Positions 19,118-29,248 are shown, numbered from the stretch's first letter. The stretch is 64,000 nt of DNA from AP-15 sp963701815 (GCA_963701815.1 CAVPBN010000041.1:53043-117042), one strand, 5' to 3'. Notes: a model not told the origin generated them from the sequence alone. Program-made: numbers and translations.

Positions 19118-19211
19118 TCCGGTCCTGTCGATCGGGCCCCGCTAGGACCCGCGGAGCACTGCACGCGGGCGGCCTATTCCCGGCGGATCGGCTGTCGCGG
19201 GAAAGCTCAGA

Positions 19212-19701
19212 TCACGGGGCGGTGCCGAAGATCGGATACAACACCCGATCGCCGGGCTTGATGCCGAGCCGCGCGGCGGTGCCGCCGTTCAGCTCGATTA
19301 CCGCACGCACCGGTGCGATGGCGGCTATTACATCGTCTGACTGCGGCACCGCGCGTTCATGGATATTGACGATCGTGCCGCGGGCATCGACGAACAGCAT
19401 GTCGAGAGGGATCAGCGTGTTGTGCATCCACATCGTCGCCACAATCGGCTGTTTGTAGTCGAACAGCATGCCGGCGTCGGGGGCCAATGCCGGACGGAAC
19501 ATCAGACCCTGCTCCATCTGTGCCGGCGTTTCGGCAATTTCGATGGCGAAACGATGATGCCCGGTGGCGCTGACGATGGTCAGCTTCAGAGGTCGCGAAG
19601 CTCTGCAGCGGTGCGGCCGCGAGGGCGGCGGACATAACGGCGGTGAGCAGGATCGGCAGCAGAAAGAGGGCGCGGCGGGTAAGCATGCGGAACCGATTCA
19701 T
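19212..19701 (-). CDS. DUF192 family exported protein (one-base frameshift)
   Basis: From the ATG at 19701 the frame gives an N-terminal signal-peptide-like segment (R-R-A-L-F-L-L-P-I-L-L-T-A-V ending A-L-A-A-A). Near 19598 one extra T switches the frame. Removing it joins S-F-A-T-S to K-L-T-I-V, and the DUF192 domain follows: M-E-Q-G-L-M-F-R, D-Y-K-Q-P, M-W-M-H-N-T-L-I-P-L-D-M-L-F-V and A-V-I-E-L-N-G-G. The domain is small, all-beta and usually exported. Its biochemical role is not established. The isolated frame error with intact motifs suggests a sequencing error rather than a dead gene. Confidence 0.8.
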
Positions 19702-19860
19702 CGAGGTGGATAGTCTCCAATATGGCGTCGGCCGGGGGCTGCGTGGCAAGGTCGGCGGTGCCAAAAAGGCCGCAGCCGGCTGCCCTGCATTGCAGTTTGA
19801 GGCATCCTGACGATTGGCTGAAACCGGAACGGGGTTCCGGTTCGATCCGAAGGACCCGTG

Positions 19861-22350
19861 ATGCACGAAACCGTCCTGACCGTTTTTGCCGTCACCGCGC
19901 TCCTCGGGCTGATCAGCCTGCTGCTGCCGTTGGCCGAACGGTTCGCGATACCCTATACCGTCCTGCTCGCCGCGGTCGAAATCGCCATCGGCGTCGTAAC
20001 CCACCTGCCAGCGGTCGACCGCCCCGGCGGCATCCTCGGCGATATCGTCGGCACCCTGCGCGATTTCGGCCTGAGCGCCGAATCGCTCCTCTACATCTTT
20101 CTGCCGGCGTTGCTGTTCGAGGCGGCGCTGAACCTCGATGTCCGCCAGCTCGGCGACGAGGCGGCGCCGGTCCTGCTGCTGGCGGTCATCGGCGTCATCG
20201 TCTGCACTTTGATCGTCGGCTTGGCGCTGTGGCCGATCGCGCCGGTCGGCCTGCTGGCCTGCGTTATTCTGGGCGCGATCATCGCGACGACCGACCCGGT
20301 CGCGGTCGTCGCGATCTTTCGCGACATCGGAGCGCCGCGCCGGCTGTCGACCCTGGTCCAAGGCGAGAGCCTGTTCAACGATGCGGCGGCGATCGCGATC
20401 TACTCGCTGGCGGTGGCGATGCTGACCGGCGACCGGCCGGCAGCGCCGATCAGCGGGATGCTGACCTTTGCGCGCCAATTCGGCGGCGGTCTCGCCATCG
20501 GTTATCCAGCCGGGTGGGCGGTCGCCGCGTTCATGCCGATCCTGCGCTCGAGCCGGCTGGCCGAGGCGACGATGACGATCGGCTTCGCCTACGCGATTTT
20601 CATCATCTGCGACCATTACCTCCACGTCTCCGGCGTCGTCGCGGTGGCGGCAGCCGCCCTCGCGCTGAGCGCCGAGGGGCGACGCCGGCTGTCGCCGTCC
20701 CATTTCGACAGCCTCGTCGTCACCTGGGAGCAGCTGGCCTTCTGGGCCAGCTCGCTGATCTTTCTGTTTGCGGCGATGCACACCCCGGAGCTTCTGCTCC
20801 ACGCGAGCTGGGCCGATTTTGCACTGCTGGCGGCGCTGGTCGGCGCCGCGCTCCTCGCCCGCGCGGTGACCTTGTGGGGGCTGATACCGTTTCTCAGCGT
20901 CGCCCGCATCGCACAACCGATCGACGGCAACTACAAGCTGGTCATGCTGTGGGGCGGGATGCGCGGCGCGGTCTCGCTGGCGTTAGCCCTGGCCGCCACC
21001 GAAAACATGTCGCTGCCGCCGGAAATCCGCCAATTCGTCGGCGTTCTGGCTACCGGGTTCGTGCTGTTCACCCTGCTGGTCAGCGCGCCGACGATGCGGC
21101 CGTTGATGCGGTTGCTCAAGCTCAGCGATGCGCCGCCGGCGGAGATCGCGCTGCGCGAAAGAGTGATCGGCCTGTCGCTCGGTTCGATCCCGGAGGAGAT
21201 CGAAACCGTCGGGCGCGAGCACGAGATTCCGGCGGATGTGATCGACGAAGTCACCGCCGTCTATGGAGCGCGCCGCCGCGACCCGGCGGAGATCGCCGAA
21301 GAGAACGCACAGATCCCAACCGCGCTTCGGACGCGCGCGGCGTTGACGGTGTTGGCCGACCGCGAACAGGAATTCTGCCTCGAATATTTCGAGGGGAGAA
21401 CCGTGTCGCGGCGGGTGGCGGCCGTGTTGCTCGCGCATACGGCTAGGCTGCGCGACGCGGCGCGCATGCACGGCCTCGACGGCTACAAGCATGCATCGGC
21501 GCGGATTCGCGCCTTCGGCCCGGGCTTTCGCCTGGCCCTCGCACTGCACCGGCGGATCGGCATCGCCCGGCCGCTGGCGCGTCAGATCTCCGATCGGTTC
21601 GAGGTGCAGCTCGCCGCCCGGATCGTGCTGAAGAACCTGGCGGTTTTCAACCGCGAGCAAATCGCTCCATTGTTCGGGACCGGGCCCAGCGCGGCCATGG
21701 CCGAGCAGGTCGGGCTGCGCCTCTCCGAGATCGACCGGGCAATCGCGGCCATCAAGCTGCAATATCCGAACTACCTGCGCCAGCTCGGGACCCAGTATCT
21801 GGCCCGCATCGCGGCCCGCTTCGAGGAAGAGCGGTATCAGCGGCTGCGCGCCGAATCGATCATCAGCCAGGACGTCCATGAAGATCTGCTGCGCCAATTG
21901 CGGCGGCGGCGGCGCAGCGTCGAACGCCGGCCGGTGCTCGATCTCGGCCTGCAACGGGCCGATCTTGTCGGCAGCGTGCCGATGTTTGCGGCGCTCGACG
22001 CAAAGGCGCGACGTGCGGTCGCCCGGGTTTTGCGGCCCCGTCTCGCCGTTCCGGACGAGGTCATCGTGCGCCGGGGCGACCGCGGCGATGCGATGTATTT
22101 CATCTCGTCCGGAGCGGTCGAAGTCCGTATCGCCCCGATACCCGTCCGGCTCGGCAGCGGCGATTTCTTCGGCGAACTGGCTTTGCTCGTTGCCGATCGG
22201 CGCAATGCCGATGTCGTGGCGCTCGGCTATTGTCAGTTGCTGAGCCTTGCGGCGCGCGACCTCAATCGGCTGTTCGCGAGCGAGCCGGCGCTGCGCGAGC
22301 ATATCGAGGCCGTCGCCCAGGCCCGCACCGCCGCCGCCGAAGCCGGATAA
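19861..22350 (+). CDS. NhaP-type Na+/H+ antiporter fused to a C-terminal cyclic-nucleotide-binding domain
   Basis: An 829-residue protein. Residues about 5-420 form a CPA1-type antiporter with a dozen membrane segments, including the ion-site motifs T-T-D-P-V-A-V (143-149) and F-N-D-A (172-175). A long cytoplasmic region with helical, charged sequence follows. The last 130 residues form a cyclic-nucleotide-binding-like domain (V-P-M-F-A-A-L-D-A-K-A, then V-R-R-G-D-R-G-D-A-M-Y-F-I-S-S-G, then G-D-F-F-G-E-L-A-L-L). The layout matches the plant SOS1 type of antiporter. The start is the ATG at 19861, preceded by AAGGA. A GTG one codon earlier is possible. Gating of Na+/H+ exchange by a nucleotide is inference. 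Confidence 0.92.
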   Translation: MHETVLTVFAVTALLGLISLLLPLAERFAIPYTVLLAAVEIAIGVVTHLPAVDRPGGILGDIVGTLRDFGLSAESLLYIFLPALLFEAALNLDVRQLGDEAAPVLLLAVIGVIVCTLIVGLALWPIAPVGLLACVILGAIIATTDPVAVVAIFRDIGAPRRLSTLVQGESLFNDAAAIAIYSLAVAMLTGDRPAAPISGMLTFARQFGGGLAIGYPAGWAVAAFMPILRSSRLAEATMTIGFAYAIFIICDHYLHVSGVVAVAAAALALSAEGRRRLSPSHFDSLVVTWEQLAFWASSLIFLFAAMHTPELLLHASWADFALLAALVGAALLARAVTLWGLIPFLSVARIAQPIDGNYKLVMLWGGMRGAVSLALALAATENMSLPPEIRQFVGVLATGFVLFTLLVSAPTMRPLMRLLKLSDAPPAEIALRERVIGLSLGSIPEEIETVGREHEIPADVIDEVTAVYGARRRDPAEIAEENAQIPTALRTRAALTVLADREQEFCLEYFEGRTVSRRVAAVLLAHTARLRDAARMHGLDGYKHASARIRAFGPGFRLALALHRRIGIARPLARQISDRFEVQLAARIVLKNLAVFNREQIAPLFGTGPSAAMAEQVGLRLSEIDRAIAAIKLQYPNYLRQLGTQYLARIAARFEEERYQRLRAESIISQDVHEDLLRQLRRRRRSVERRPVLDLGLQRADLVGSVPMFAALDAKARRAVARVLRPRLAVPDEVIVRRGDRGDAMYFISSGAVEVRIAPIPVRLGSGDFFGELALLVADRRNADVVALGYCQLLSLAARDLNRLFASEPALREHIEAVAQARTAAAEAG

Positions 22351-22354
22351 AGGT

Positions 22355-22483
22355 ATGCCGATGCCCGACAAAACGCTTCACCCCGCGACCGGCGGCGTCG
22401 TGCCGCCGCTGCACGTCGCGACGACGTTTCTGCGCGACCCCGATAACCGATATCGCCGCGGGCACAGCTATGGGCGCGCCGAC
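22355..22483 (+). pseudogene. N-terminal fragment of a PLP-dependent trans-sulfuration enzyme
   Basis: Just after the antiporter, an ATG opens a frame encoding L-H-P-A-T-G-G-V-V-P-P-L-H-V-A-T-T-F and then Y-R-R-G-H-S-Y-G-R-A-D. This is the conserved N-terminus of the cystathionine gamma-synthase/beta-lyase family (Cys/Met metabolism enzymes). Homology stops at 22483, exactly where the family has N-P-T, and the frame runs on antisense to the sufT-like gene. It is a truncated relic, probably cut when the suf operon and antiporter came to lie tail to tail. An intact-looking relative begins at 63805. Confidence 0.78.
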
Positions 22484-22494
22484 CGAGGCTGCCG

Positions 22495-22887
22495 TTACAG
22501 CATCCCCAGTTCGAGCCTTGCTTCTTCGCTCATGCGCTCGGGGCCCCAAGGCGGCGTCCAGACCAGCTTGACGCGAACGTCGTCGACGCCCGGGACCGTG
22601 CGGATTGCCGCCTCGACCTCGCCCGGCATGCTGGCGGCGACCGGACAGGCGGGCGTCGTCAAGGTCATCTCGACAAAGACTATGCCGCCGCGCTTGACGA
22701 GCAGTTCGTAGATCAGGCCGAGTTCGACGAGATCCATCGGGATTTCCGGGTCGCGGACGGTCTTCAGCGCCGCCAGCACCGGGGCCATCAGGGCCGGGTC
22801 GTCCTCGCCGCCTTCCGGACGTTCGACCTCGGCGCCGGCTTCCGCGGCAGGTTCGGCCGAACCGAACTCGAAGGGATCGCGATCCAT
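22495..22887 (-). CDS. sufT: SufT-like MIP18/DUF59 Fe-S assembly protein
   Basis: A 130-residue protein with a MIP18-type (DUF59/PaaD-like) domain in its last 100 residues: V-R-D-P-E-I-P-M-D-L-V-E-L-G-L-I-Y, then T-L-T-T-P-A-C-P with the family cysteine, and V-W-T-P-P-W near the end. The acidic N-terminal extension (E-F-G-S-A-E-P-A-A-E) is typical of alphaproteobacterial suf-operon versions. Members help target or mature Fe-S clusters. It is the last gene of the suf operon, 4 bp after sufU. Confidence 0.9.
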   Translation of the reverse strand: MDRDPFEFGSAEPAAEAGAEVERPEGGEDDPALMAPVLAALKTVRDPEIPMDLVELGLIYELLVKRGGIVFVEMTLTTPACPVAASMPGEVEAAIRTVPGVDDVRVKLVWTPPWGPERMSEEARLELGML

Positions 22888-22891
22888 CCTG

Positions 22892-23359
22892 CTACTCCGT
22901 CTTGATCGTGGCGCCGGGGTCGCCGCGCTTCAGCGCCGCCTCCAGAGCGTGCCATGACAACGTCGCGCATTTGACGCGGGCCGGAAACGCCTTGACCCCG
23001 GTCAGCGGTTCGAGCCGCTCCATGTCGTCGGCCAGCGGCTTGGACAGCGCAGTGTCGGCACCGCCGGTCACGCGGGCGTGGAAATGCGCGAACAACTCCT
23101 GCGCCTCGGCGATGGTCTTCCCCGTCAGCACCTCGGTCATCAGCGAGGCCGCCGCGGTCGAGATCGCGCAGCCGCGCCCTTGGAAGGCGACATCGGCAAT
23201 ATGGTCGCCGTCGAGCGTCAGGTAGACCGTGACCCGGTCGCCGCACAGCGGGTTGTGACCCTGCGCCGAATGCGTCGGGTGCTCGATCGCACGGAAATTG
23301 CGTGGATGGCGCCCGTGATCGAGGATGATGTCCTGATAAAGTTCGCGCAGATCCATCAC
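22892..23359 (-). CDS. sufU: SufU, Fe-S scaffold / sulfur-transfer protein
   Basis: A 155-residue IscU-like SufU. The metal/cluster ligands are in place: Cys39 and Asp41 in P-L-C-G-D, Cys64 in G-R-G-C-A-I-S, and Cys131 in V-K-C-A-T-L-S-W. The insertion between Cys64 and Cys131 (about 18-21 residues longer than in IscU) is the SufU signature. The ATG overlaps the stop of sufS, so it is translationally coupled. It accepts sulfur from SufS for cluster building. Confidence 0.93.
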   Translation of the reverse strand: MMDLRELYQDIILDHGRHPRNFRAIEHPTHSAQGHNPLCGDRVTVYLTLDGDHIADVAFQGRGCAISTAAASLMTEVLTGKTIAEAQELFAHFHARVTGGADTALSKPLADDMERLEPLTGVKAFPARVKCATLSWHALEAALKRGDPGATIKTE

Positions 23360-24606
23360 CCGAACATCTCCCGTGCCGTCTCGATCGCCGCCGCCAACGC
23401 GTCGATGTCGCTCTCGTGGTTGTAGACGCCGAGCGACGCGCGGGTGGTCGCCGGATGCCCGAGCCTTTCGAGCAAAGGCTGGGCGCAGTGATGCCCGGCG
23501 CGCACCGCGACGTGATGGCGGTCGAGCACCGTGGCCAGATCGTGCGGATGCACGCCCGCGAGATCGAAGGACAGGATGCCGAGCCGCCGCTGCCCGGCGC
23601 CGACCAGGGTCAGGTCGGGAATCCGCGACAACCGGTCGACGCCGTATTCGGTCAATGCTTCCTCGTGTTCGAGGATGTTGTCGCGGCCGATCGCCTCGAT
23701 GAAATCGATCGCCGCGCCAAGTCCGATCGCGCCGGAAATGTCCGGGGTACCGGCCTCGAAGCGGTGCGGCGGTTCCTGGAACTCGGTCTTCTCAAAGGTG
23801 ACGTTGAGGATCATCTCGCCGCCGCCCTGCCAGGGCGGCATCGCCGCCAGCAATTCGCGGCGGCCCCACAGCACGCCGATCCCGGTCGGCCCGTAGGTCT
23901 TGTGCCCGGAGAAGGCATAAAAGTCGCAGCCGAGCGCCTGCACATCGACCGGCAATCGGGGTGCGGCCTGGCAGCCGTCGATCAGCACCTTGGCGCCGTG
24001 ACGATGGGCCAGCCTGGCAATCGTTTCGACCGGCACCAACGCGCCGGTGGCGTTGGCGAGATGGGTGACCGCGACAAGACGGGTGCGCGGCGACAGCCTC
24101 GTCTCGAAAGCGGAGATGTCGAGCCCGCCGGTAACGTCGATCGGCGCCACCACCAGTCGGATGCCGAGGCGGTCGCGCAGCAGCTGCCAGGGCACGATGT
24201 TGGAGTGGTGCTCCAGTTCGCTGATCAGCACCTCGTCGCCGGCTTCGAGGAAAGCGCCGCCCCAGCTCTGGGCGACGAGGTTGATCGCTTCGGTGGCGCC
24301 GCGGACAAAGACGATCTCGCCCGCATCGGCGGCGTTCAGGAATTTGCCCACCTTGCCGCGCGCTTCCTCGAACAATTCGGTCGAGCGGGCGCTGAGCCGG
24401 TAGACCCCGCGATGCACGTTGGCGTAGTCGGTCCGGTAATAATCGGCGACCCGGTCGATCACCGACGCCGGCTTCTGAGCGCTGGCGCCGGAATCGAGAA
24501 ACACCAGTCCCGGGTTGTTGGCGAAGATCGGAAATTCGCGTTTCACTTCGCGCGGGTCGAACCCGCCGGGCCCCGGATGGACGCTCCGCAAACTCGCCGT
24601 CGTCAT
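23356..24606 (-). CDS. sufS: Cysteine desulfurase SufS
   Basis: A 416-residue group II cysteine desulfurase (PLP enzyme, fold type I). It has F-L-D-S-G-A-S-A-Q-K-P, the A-T-E-A-I-N-L-V-A segment, E-H-H-S-N-I-V-P-W, the PLP lysine in S-G-H-K-T-Y-G-P, and the persulfide cysteine in R-A-G-H-H-C-A-Q-P near the C-terminus. It supplies sulfane sulfur to SufU. The start is the ATG at 24606, which overlaps the sufD stop (ATGA). The much longer open frame upstream is a shadow over sufD. Confidence 0.95.
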   Translation of the reverse strand: MTTASLRSVHPGPGGFDPREVKREFPIFANNPGLVFLDSGASAQKPASVIDRVADYYRTDYANVHRGVYRLSARSTELFEEARGKVGKFLNAADAGEIVFVRGATEAINLVAQSWGGAFLEAGDEVLISELEHHSNIVPWQLLRDRLGIRLVVAPIDVTGGLDISAFETRLSPRTRLVAVTHLANATGALVPVETIARLAHRHGAKVLIDGCQAAPRLPVDVQALGCDFYAFSGHKTYGPTGIGVLWGRRELLAAMPPWQGGGEMILNVTFEKTEFQEPPHRFEAGTPDISGAIGLGAAIDFIEAIGRDNILEHEEALTEYGVDRLSRIPDLTLVGAGQRRLGILSFDLAGVHPHDLATVLDRHHVAVRAGHHCAQPLLERLGHPATTRASLGVYNHESDIDALAAAIETAREMFG

Positions 24607-25934
24607 CCTTGTTCCTCCAACGTCGCCAACCGACGGGTAAGCCGCGACTGCAGATGCGCACGCAGCAGCGGGTGATCGACCAGGTCGACCGCCTCCCGCA
24701 GAAACGCCTCGATCAGCATCCGACGCGCCGCACCGCGCGGAATGCCCCTGGCGAGCAGATAGAACAACGCCGCGTCGTCGAGGTCGCCGACCGTCGCGCC
24801 GTGGCCGCACTTGACGTCGTCGGCAAGAATTTCGAGCTCGGGCTTGGTGTCGATCGCGGCGTGCCGGCCCAGCAGCAGATTGCGGCTGACCATCTGGGCA
24901 TCGACCTTCTGGGCGCCTGGGCGCACCGTGATTCGGCCTTGAAAGGCGCCATGCGCATGGCCGGAGGCAACCCCTTTGAACACCTCGCGGGTCTCGCCGC
25001 CCGGCGCGGTGTGATCGACCGTGGTGACGATGTTGGCCTGCTGATGGTCCGACGCCAGAAAGGCGCCGCTGAGCCCGCAACGCGAACCTCCGCCGCCGGC
25101 GTGCACCCTCGCCTCGTGCCGCATCATGCGGCCGCCCAGCAGCAGGACGCAGCCGTCGAACGCTGCCTTGGGGCCGAGCGTCGCCGACAATTCGGCGAGA
25201 TGCACCGCCCTTGCCGATTCTTCGATCAGCGATATCCACGCCAGCTCGGCGCCGGAATCGAGCCGAAGCTCGGCGACATCGTTGCGCCAATAGCTGCCGC
25301 TTCCGGCAAAGGTCTCGATCAGGGTGATGCGGCTGCCGGCGCCGACGGCGACGAGATTGCGGGTATGCAGTGAGCCGCCGGTATCGCCCGATGCCAGATG
25401 GACGATCTCGACCGGGCTGTCGAGGGTAACGCCAGGGGCCACGTCGAGGACGAAGCCATCGCCGAAGAACGCGGCGTTGAGCGCCGCGAACGGACCGCCG
25501 CCGTCGCCCGGCTCGGCTTCGAGCCCGGGCCGAACCAGCGCCGGACGCTCGGCTATCGCCGTCGCCATCGAGCCGAGCGACACCCCGGCCGGCAAGCCGT
25601 CGAGCGTGGACAGGCCGGGCCGGTAATATCCGTCGACCAGGACCAGGCGGCAGGCCGCTTCGGCGAAGCCGAGTTCGGCGAGCAGGGCCCGTGCTGCGGC
25701 AGTGTCGATCTGGCGCCGGGCGCCGGCCGGAAGCATCGGCGTGCGTTCCAGCGAATGCAGATCGAGATATCGCCAGGCTTCGCTGCGCCGGCTCGGGAAG
25801 CCCTGCTCGGCAAACCGGGCCAGGGCGCGCCGACGCTGCCGGGCGAGCCAATCCGGCTCGCTCGACTGCCGGGCAAAGGCGTCGAGATAAGGCCGCGTCT
25901 CGGGCCTGGCCGGAAACTCGACGACGGCGCTCAT
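24603..25934 (-). CDS. sufD: SufD, Fe-S cluster assembly complex subunit
   Basis: A 443-residue SufD, the beta-helix partner of SufB in the SufBC2D scaffold. The N-terminal helical part contains R-R-S-E-A-W-R-Y-L-D, and the core includes the conserved histidine-rich C-terminal stretch L-L-G-R-H-A-A-I-D-T-K-P-E-L-E-I and V-K-C-G-H-G-A-T-V-G. It lies 18 bp after sufC in the same operon and overlaps sufS by four bases. Confidence 0.94.
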   Translation of the reverse strand: MSAVVEFPARPETRPYLDAFARQSSEPDWLARQRRRALARFAEQGFPSRRSEAWRYLDLHSLERTPMLPAGARRQIDTAAARALLAELGFAEAACRLVLVDGYYRPGLSTLDGLPAGVSLGSMATAIAERPALVRPGLEAEPGDGGGPFAALNAAFFGDGFVLDVAPGVTLDSPVEIVHLASGDTGGSLHTRNLVAVGAGSRITLIETFAGSGSYWRNDVAELRLDSGAELAWISLIEESARAVHLAELSATLGPKAAFDGCVLLLGGRMMRHEARVHAGGGGSRCGLSGAFLASDHQQANIVTTVDHTAPGGETREVFKGVASGHAHGAFQGRITVRPGAQKVDAQMVSRNLLLGRHAAIDTKPELEILADDVKCGHGATVGDLDDAALFYLLARGIPRGAARRMLIEAFLREAVDLVDHPLLRAHLQSRLTRRLATLEEQG

Positions 25935-25952
25935 CGGTGGGCCATCGTCGGC

Positions 25953-26714
25953 TCACGCGGCCTCGCCAAAGGCGCCGTAACCGCGCCGCTCCAGCTCGAG
26001 CGCCAGCGACTTGTCCCCCGACTGGACGATACGGCCGTCCTGCAACACATGCACCCGATCGGGCTCGACATATTCCAGCAGGCGCTGGTAGTGGGTGATC
26101 ATGACGATCGCGCGGTCGGGCGCGCGCTGCCGGTTGACGCCGGCAGCGACCACTCGCAGCGCGTCGATGTCGAGGCCGCTGTCGGTCTCGTCGAGGATCG
26201 CCAGCCGCGGCTCCAGCATCGCCATCTGAAAAATTTCGTTGCGCTTTTTCTCGCCGCCGGAAAACCCGACATTGACTGCGCGCTGCAGGAGATCCTCGCC
26301 GATGTCGAGCTCTTTGAGCTTGGCCCGCACCGCGCGCAGAAACTGCCCGGCATCGAGTTCGGGCTCGCCGCGGTGGCGGCGCCCGGCATTCAGCGCGGTG
26401 CGCAGAAAATACATGTTGTTCACGCCCGGGATTTCGACCGGGTACTGGAACGCCAGAAACAGACCTTCGCGCGCCCGCTCGTCGGCCGGCATCGCCAGCA
26501 GATCGCGGCCGAGATAGGTGGCGCTGCCGGCGGTCACCTCGTAGCCCTCGCGGCCGGCGAGGACCGCGGCGAGCGTGCTCTTGCCCGAGCCGTTCGGCCC
26601 CATGATCGCGTGCACCTCGCCGGCATCGACCGCAAGATCGACGCCCTTCAGGATCTCGCGGCCATCGGCGAGACGCGCGTGCAGGTTGCTGATTTCAAGC
26701 ACCTGCGCCTCCAC
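25953..26714 (-). CDS. sufC: SufC, Fe-S cluster assembly ATPase
   Basis: A 253-residue ABC-type ATPase of the SufBC2D complex. Walker A is G-P-N-G-S-G-K-S-T, the Q-loop lies in A-F-Q-Y-P-V-E-I-P-G, the signature is F-S-G-G-E-K-K-R, Walker B is L-A-I-L-D-E-T-D-S-G-L-D, and the H-loop is I-T-H-Y-Q-R. The start could be the ATG at 26714 or a few codons later. It is separated from sufB by about 595 bp that hold a duplicated sufB end and a coiled-coil ORF, which is unusual, since sufB and sufC are normally adjacent. Confidence 0.95.
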   Translation of the reverse strand: MEAQVLEISNLHARLADGREILKGVDLAVDAGEVHAIMGPNGSGKSTLAAVLAGREGYEVTAGSATYLGRDLLAMPADERAREGLFLAFQYPVEIPGVNNMYFLRTALNAGRRHRGEPELDAGQFLRAVRAKLKELDIGEDLLQRAVNVGFSGGEKKRNEIFQMAMLEPRLAILDETDSGLDIDALRVVAAGVNRQRAPDRAIVMITHYQRLLEYVEPDRVHVLQDGRIVQSGDKSLALELERRGYGAFGEAA

Positions 26715-26843
26715 AAGCCACGACGCCTAGCCGCCGGAATTCAATTAGCTGGGCAAATGTCGAAACATCGTCCTGGCCCTTCAGGCCTCCCCGGAATGAC
26801 GGGACGAAGAATAGGCGAGTTGTGGCAGTCAGGGTCATCGGCC

Positions 26844-26995
26844 TCAACCGACGCTGCATTCGAGGAGCTTTTGCGCCCCGACCGCGAACTCCATCGGCAG
26901 TTCCTTCAGCACTCCCTTGCAGAAGCCGTTGACGATCAAGGATACCGCGTCTTCGGCGGAGAGCCCGCGCCGGTGACAATAGATGATGCGGCCCG
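26844..26995 (-). pseudogene. Duplicated 3' fragment of sufB
   Basis: On the minus strand this stretch encodes I-I-Y-C-H-R-R-G-L-S-A-E-D-A-V-S, then V-N-G-F-C-K-G-V-L-K-E-L-P-M-E-F-A-V, and ends S-V-G-stop. It is a near-copy of the last 45-50 residues of SufB at 27310-28761, which has the same order and the same final S-V-G. There is no start codon or N-terminus, so it cannot give SufB. The direct repeat brackets the coiled-coil ORF at 27036-27305, as if a segment carrying the 3' end of sufB plus one extra gene had been duplicated or inserted. Confidence 0.87.
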
Positions 26996-27035
26996 GCCGT
27001 CCGGGACGGCGAGTTGAGCGCCATCGATCGGCCGA

Positions 27036-27305
27036 TCATTCGCGAACACCCTGCCGCTCGGCGATGCGCACGATCAGCGACAGCATCCGCGACATGCGTT
27101 CTTCCTGCACGGCAAACCGTCGCTCCATCGCGGCAAAGCGGTTTTCGAGGCCGGCGAGGCGGCTCTCCATTGCGGCGAACCGCGCTTCCATCCCGTCGAA
27201 GCGCGGCTCCAGGCCATCGAAGCGCTGCTGTAGGTCCCGCACGTCGGCGGTCAACGCCAACAGGCGCGCGCCCACGAATTCGAGGGTGACGGTTTCCTCG
27301 CTCAT
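27036..27305 (-). CDS. Small coiled-coil protein lodged inside the suf operon
   Basis: An 89-residue protein I cannot name. After a short N-terminus (E-T-V-T-L-E-F-V-G-A-R-L-L) it consists of near-identical seven-residue units of the form R-F-x-G/A-M/L-E, about six in a row from residue 27 to 70. It ends in a hydrophobic segment M-L-S-L-I-V-R-I-A. This is a strong predicted coiled coil. The ATG is four bases after the sufB stop, so it is probably co-transcribed and reached by ribosomes ending sufB. No clear Shine-Dalgarno is seen. It lies between full-length sufB and the duplicated sufB tail. Function unknown. Confidence 0.7.
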   Translation of the reverse strand: MSEETVTLEFVGARLLALTADVRDLQQRFDGLEPRFDGMEARFAAMESRLAGLENRFAAMERRFAVQEERMSRMLSLIVRIAERQGVRE

Positions 27306-27309
27306 ATTG

Positions 27310-28761
<1,452 letters not shown>

Positions 28762-28779
28762 GCGGGTTATCCGGCCTCG

Positions 28780-29229
28780 TCAGGTTGCTGCGGCGTGGGC
28801 GTGGTTCGGCATCGGGCGGGCGAAGGTCGGCGGGGCGATCATCGCATCGAGCGAAACCGCCTCGAGCGCCTGCTCAACGGCGCGATTGATCGCCGCCCAA
28901 TGCGGGCGGGTCGGACAGTAATTGGTGCGGGCGCATTCGGCGACATGCACCGAGCACTGGGTCAGGCCGATATCGCCGTCGATCGCGGCGACCACTTCGG
29001 CAACCGAGATCGCCGCCGGCCGCCGCGCCAGCCTATAGCCGCCGGCCGATCCCCGCGTCGCCGCGACCAAGCCGGCATGCGCCAACGCCTTCAACACCTT
29101 GGCGGCAGTCGCCGGCGGCAGGCGGGTCTCGGCCGCGACCGCCGCGGCAGTCACCTGCCGCTCAGGAAAAGCGGCCAGGTGGCTGGCGACGATGACGCCG
29201 TAATCGGCAAGCTTGCTGAGGATGATCAT
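28780..29229 (-). CDS. SUF-system Rrf2-family Fe-S regulator
   Basis: A 149-residue winged-helix regulator of the Rrf2/IscR family, SUF-system type. The N-terminus I-I-L-S-K-L-A-D-Y-G-V-I-V is typical, followed by the recognition region and R-G-S-A-G-G-Y-R-L-A-R. Three cysteines in Q-C-S-V-H-V-A-E-C-A-R-T-N-Y-C (near residues 95-110) are the likely [2Fe-2S] ligands. The ATG at 29229 is chosen because it gives the family N-terminus. It heads the suf operon and is expected to sense cluster status and repress or activate the operon. A palindrome 20 bp upstream is a candidate operator. Confidence 0.9.
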   Translation of the reverse strand: MIILSKLADYGVIVASHLAAFPERQVTAAAVAAETRLPPATAAKVLKALAHAGLVAATRGSAGGYRLARRPAAISVAEVVAAIDGDIGLTQCSVHVAECARTNYCPTRPHWAAINRAVEQALEAVSLDAMIAPPTFARPMPNHAHAAAT

Positions 29230-29248
29230 CCTGGTCGGCCCGATTTCG

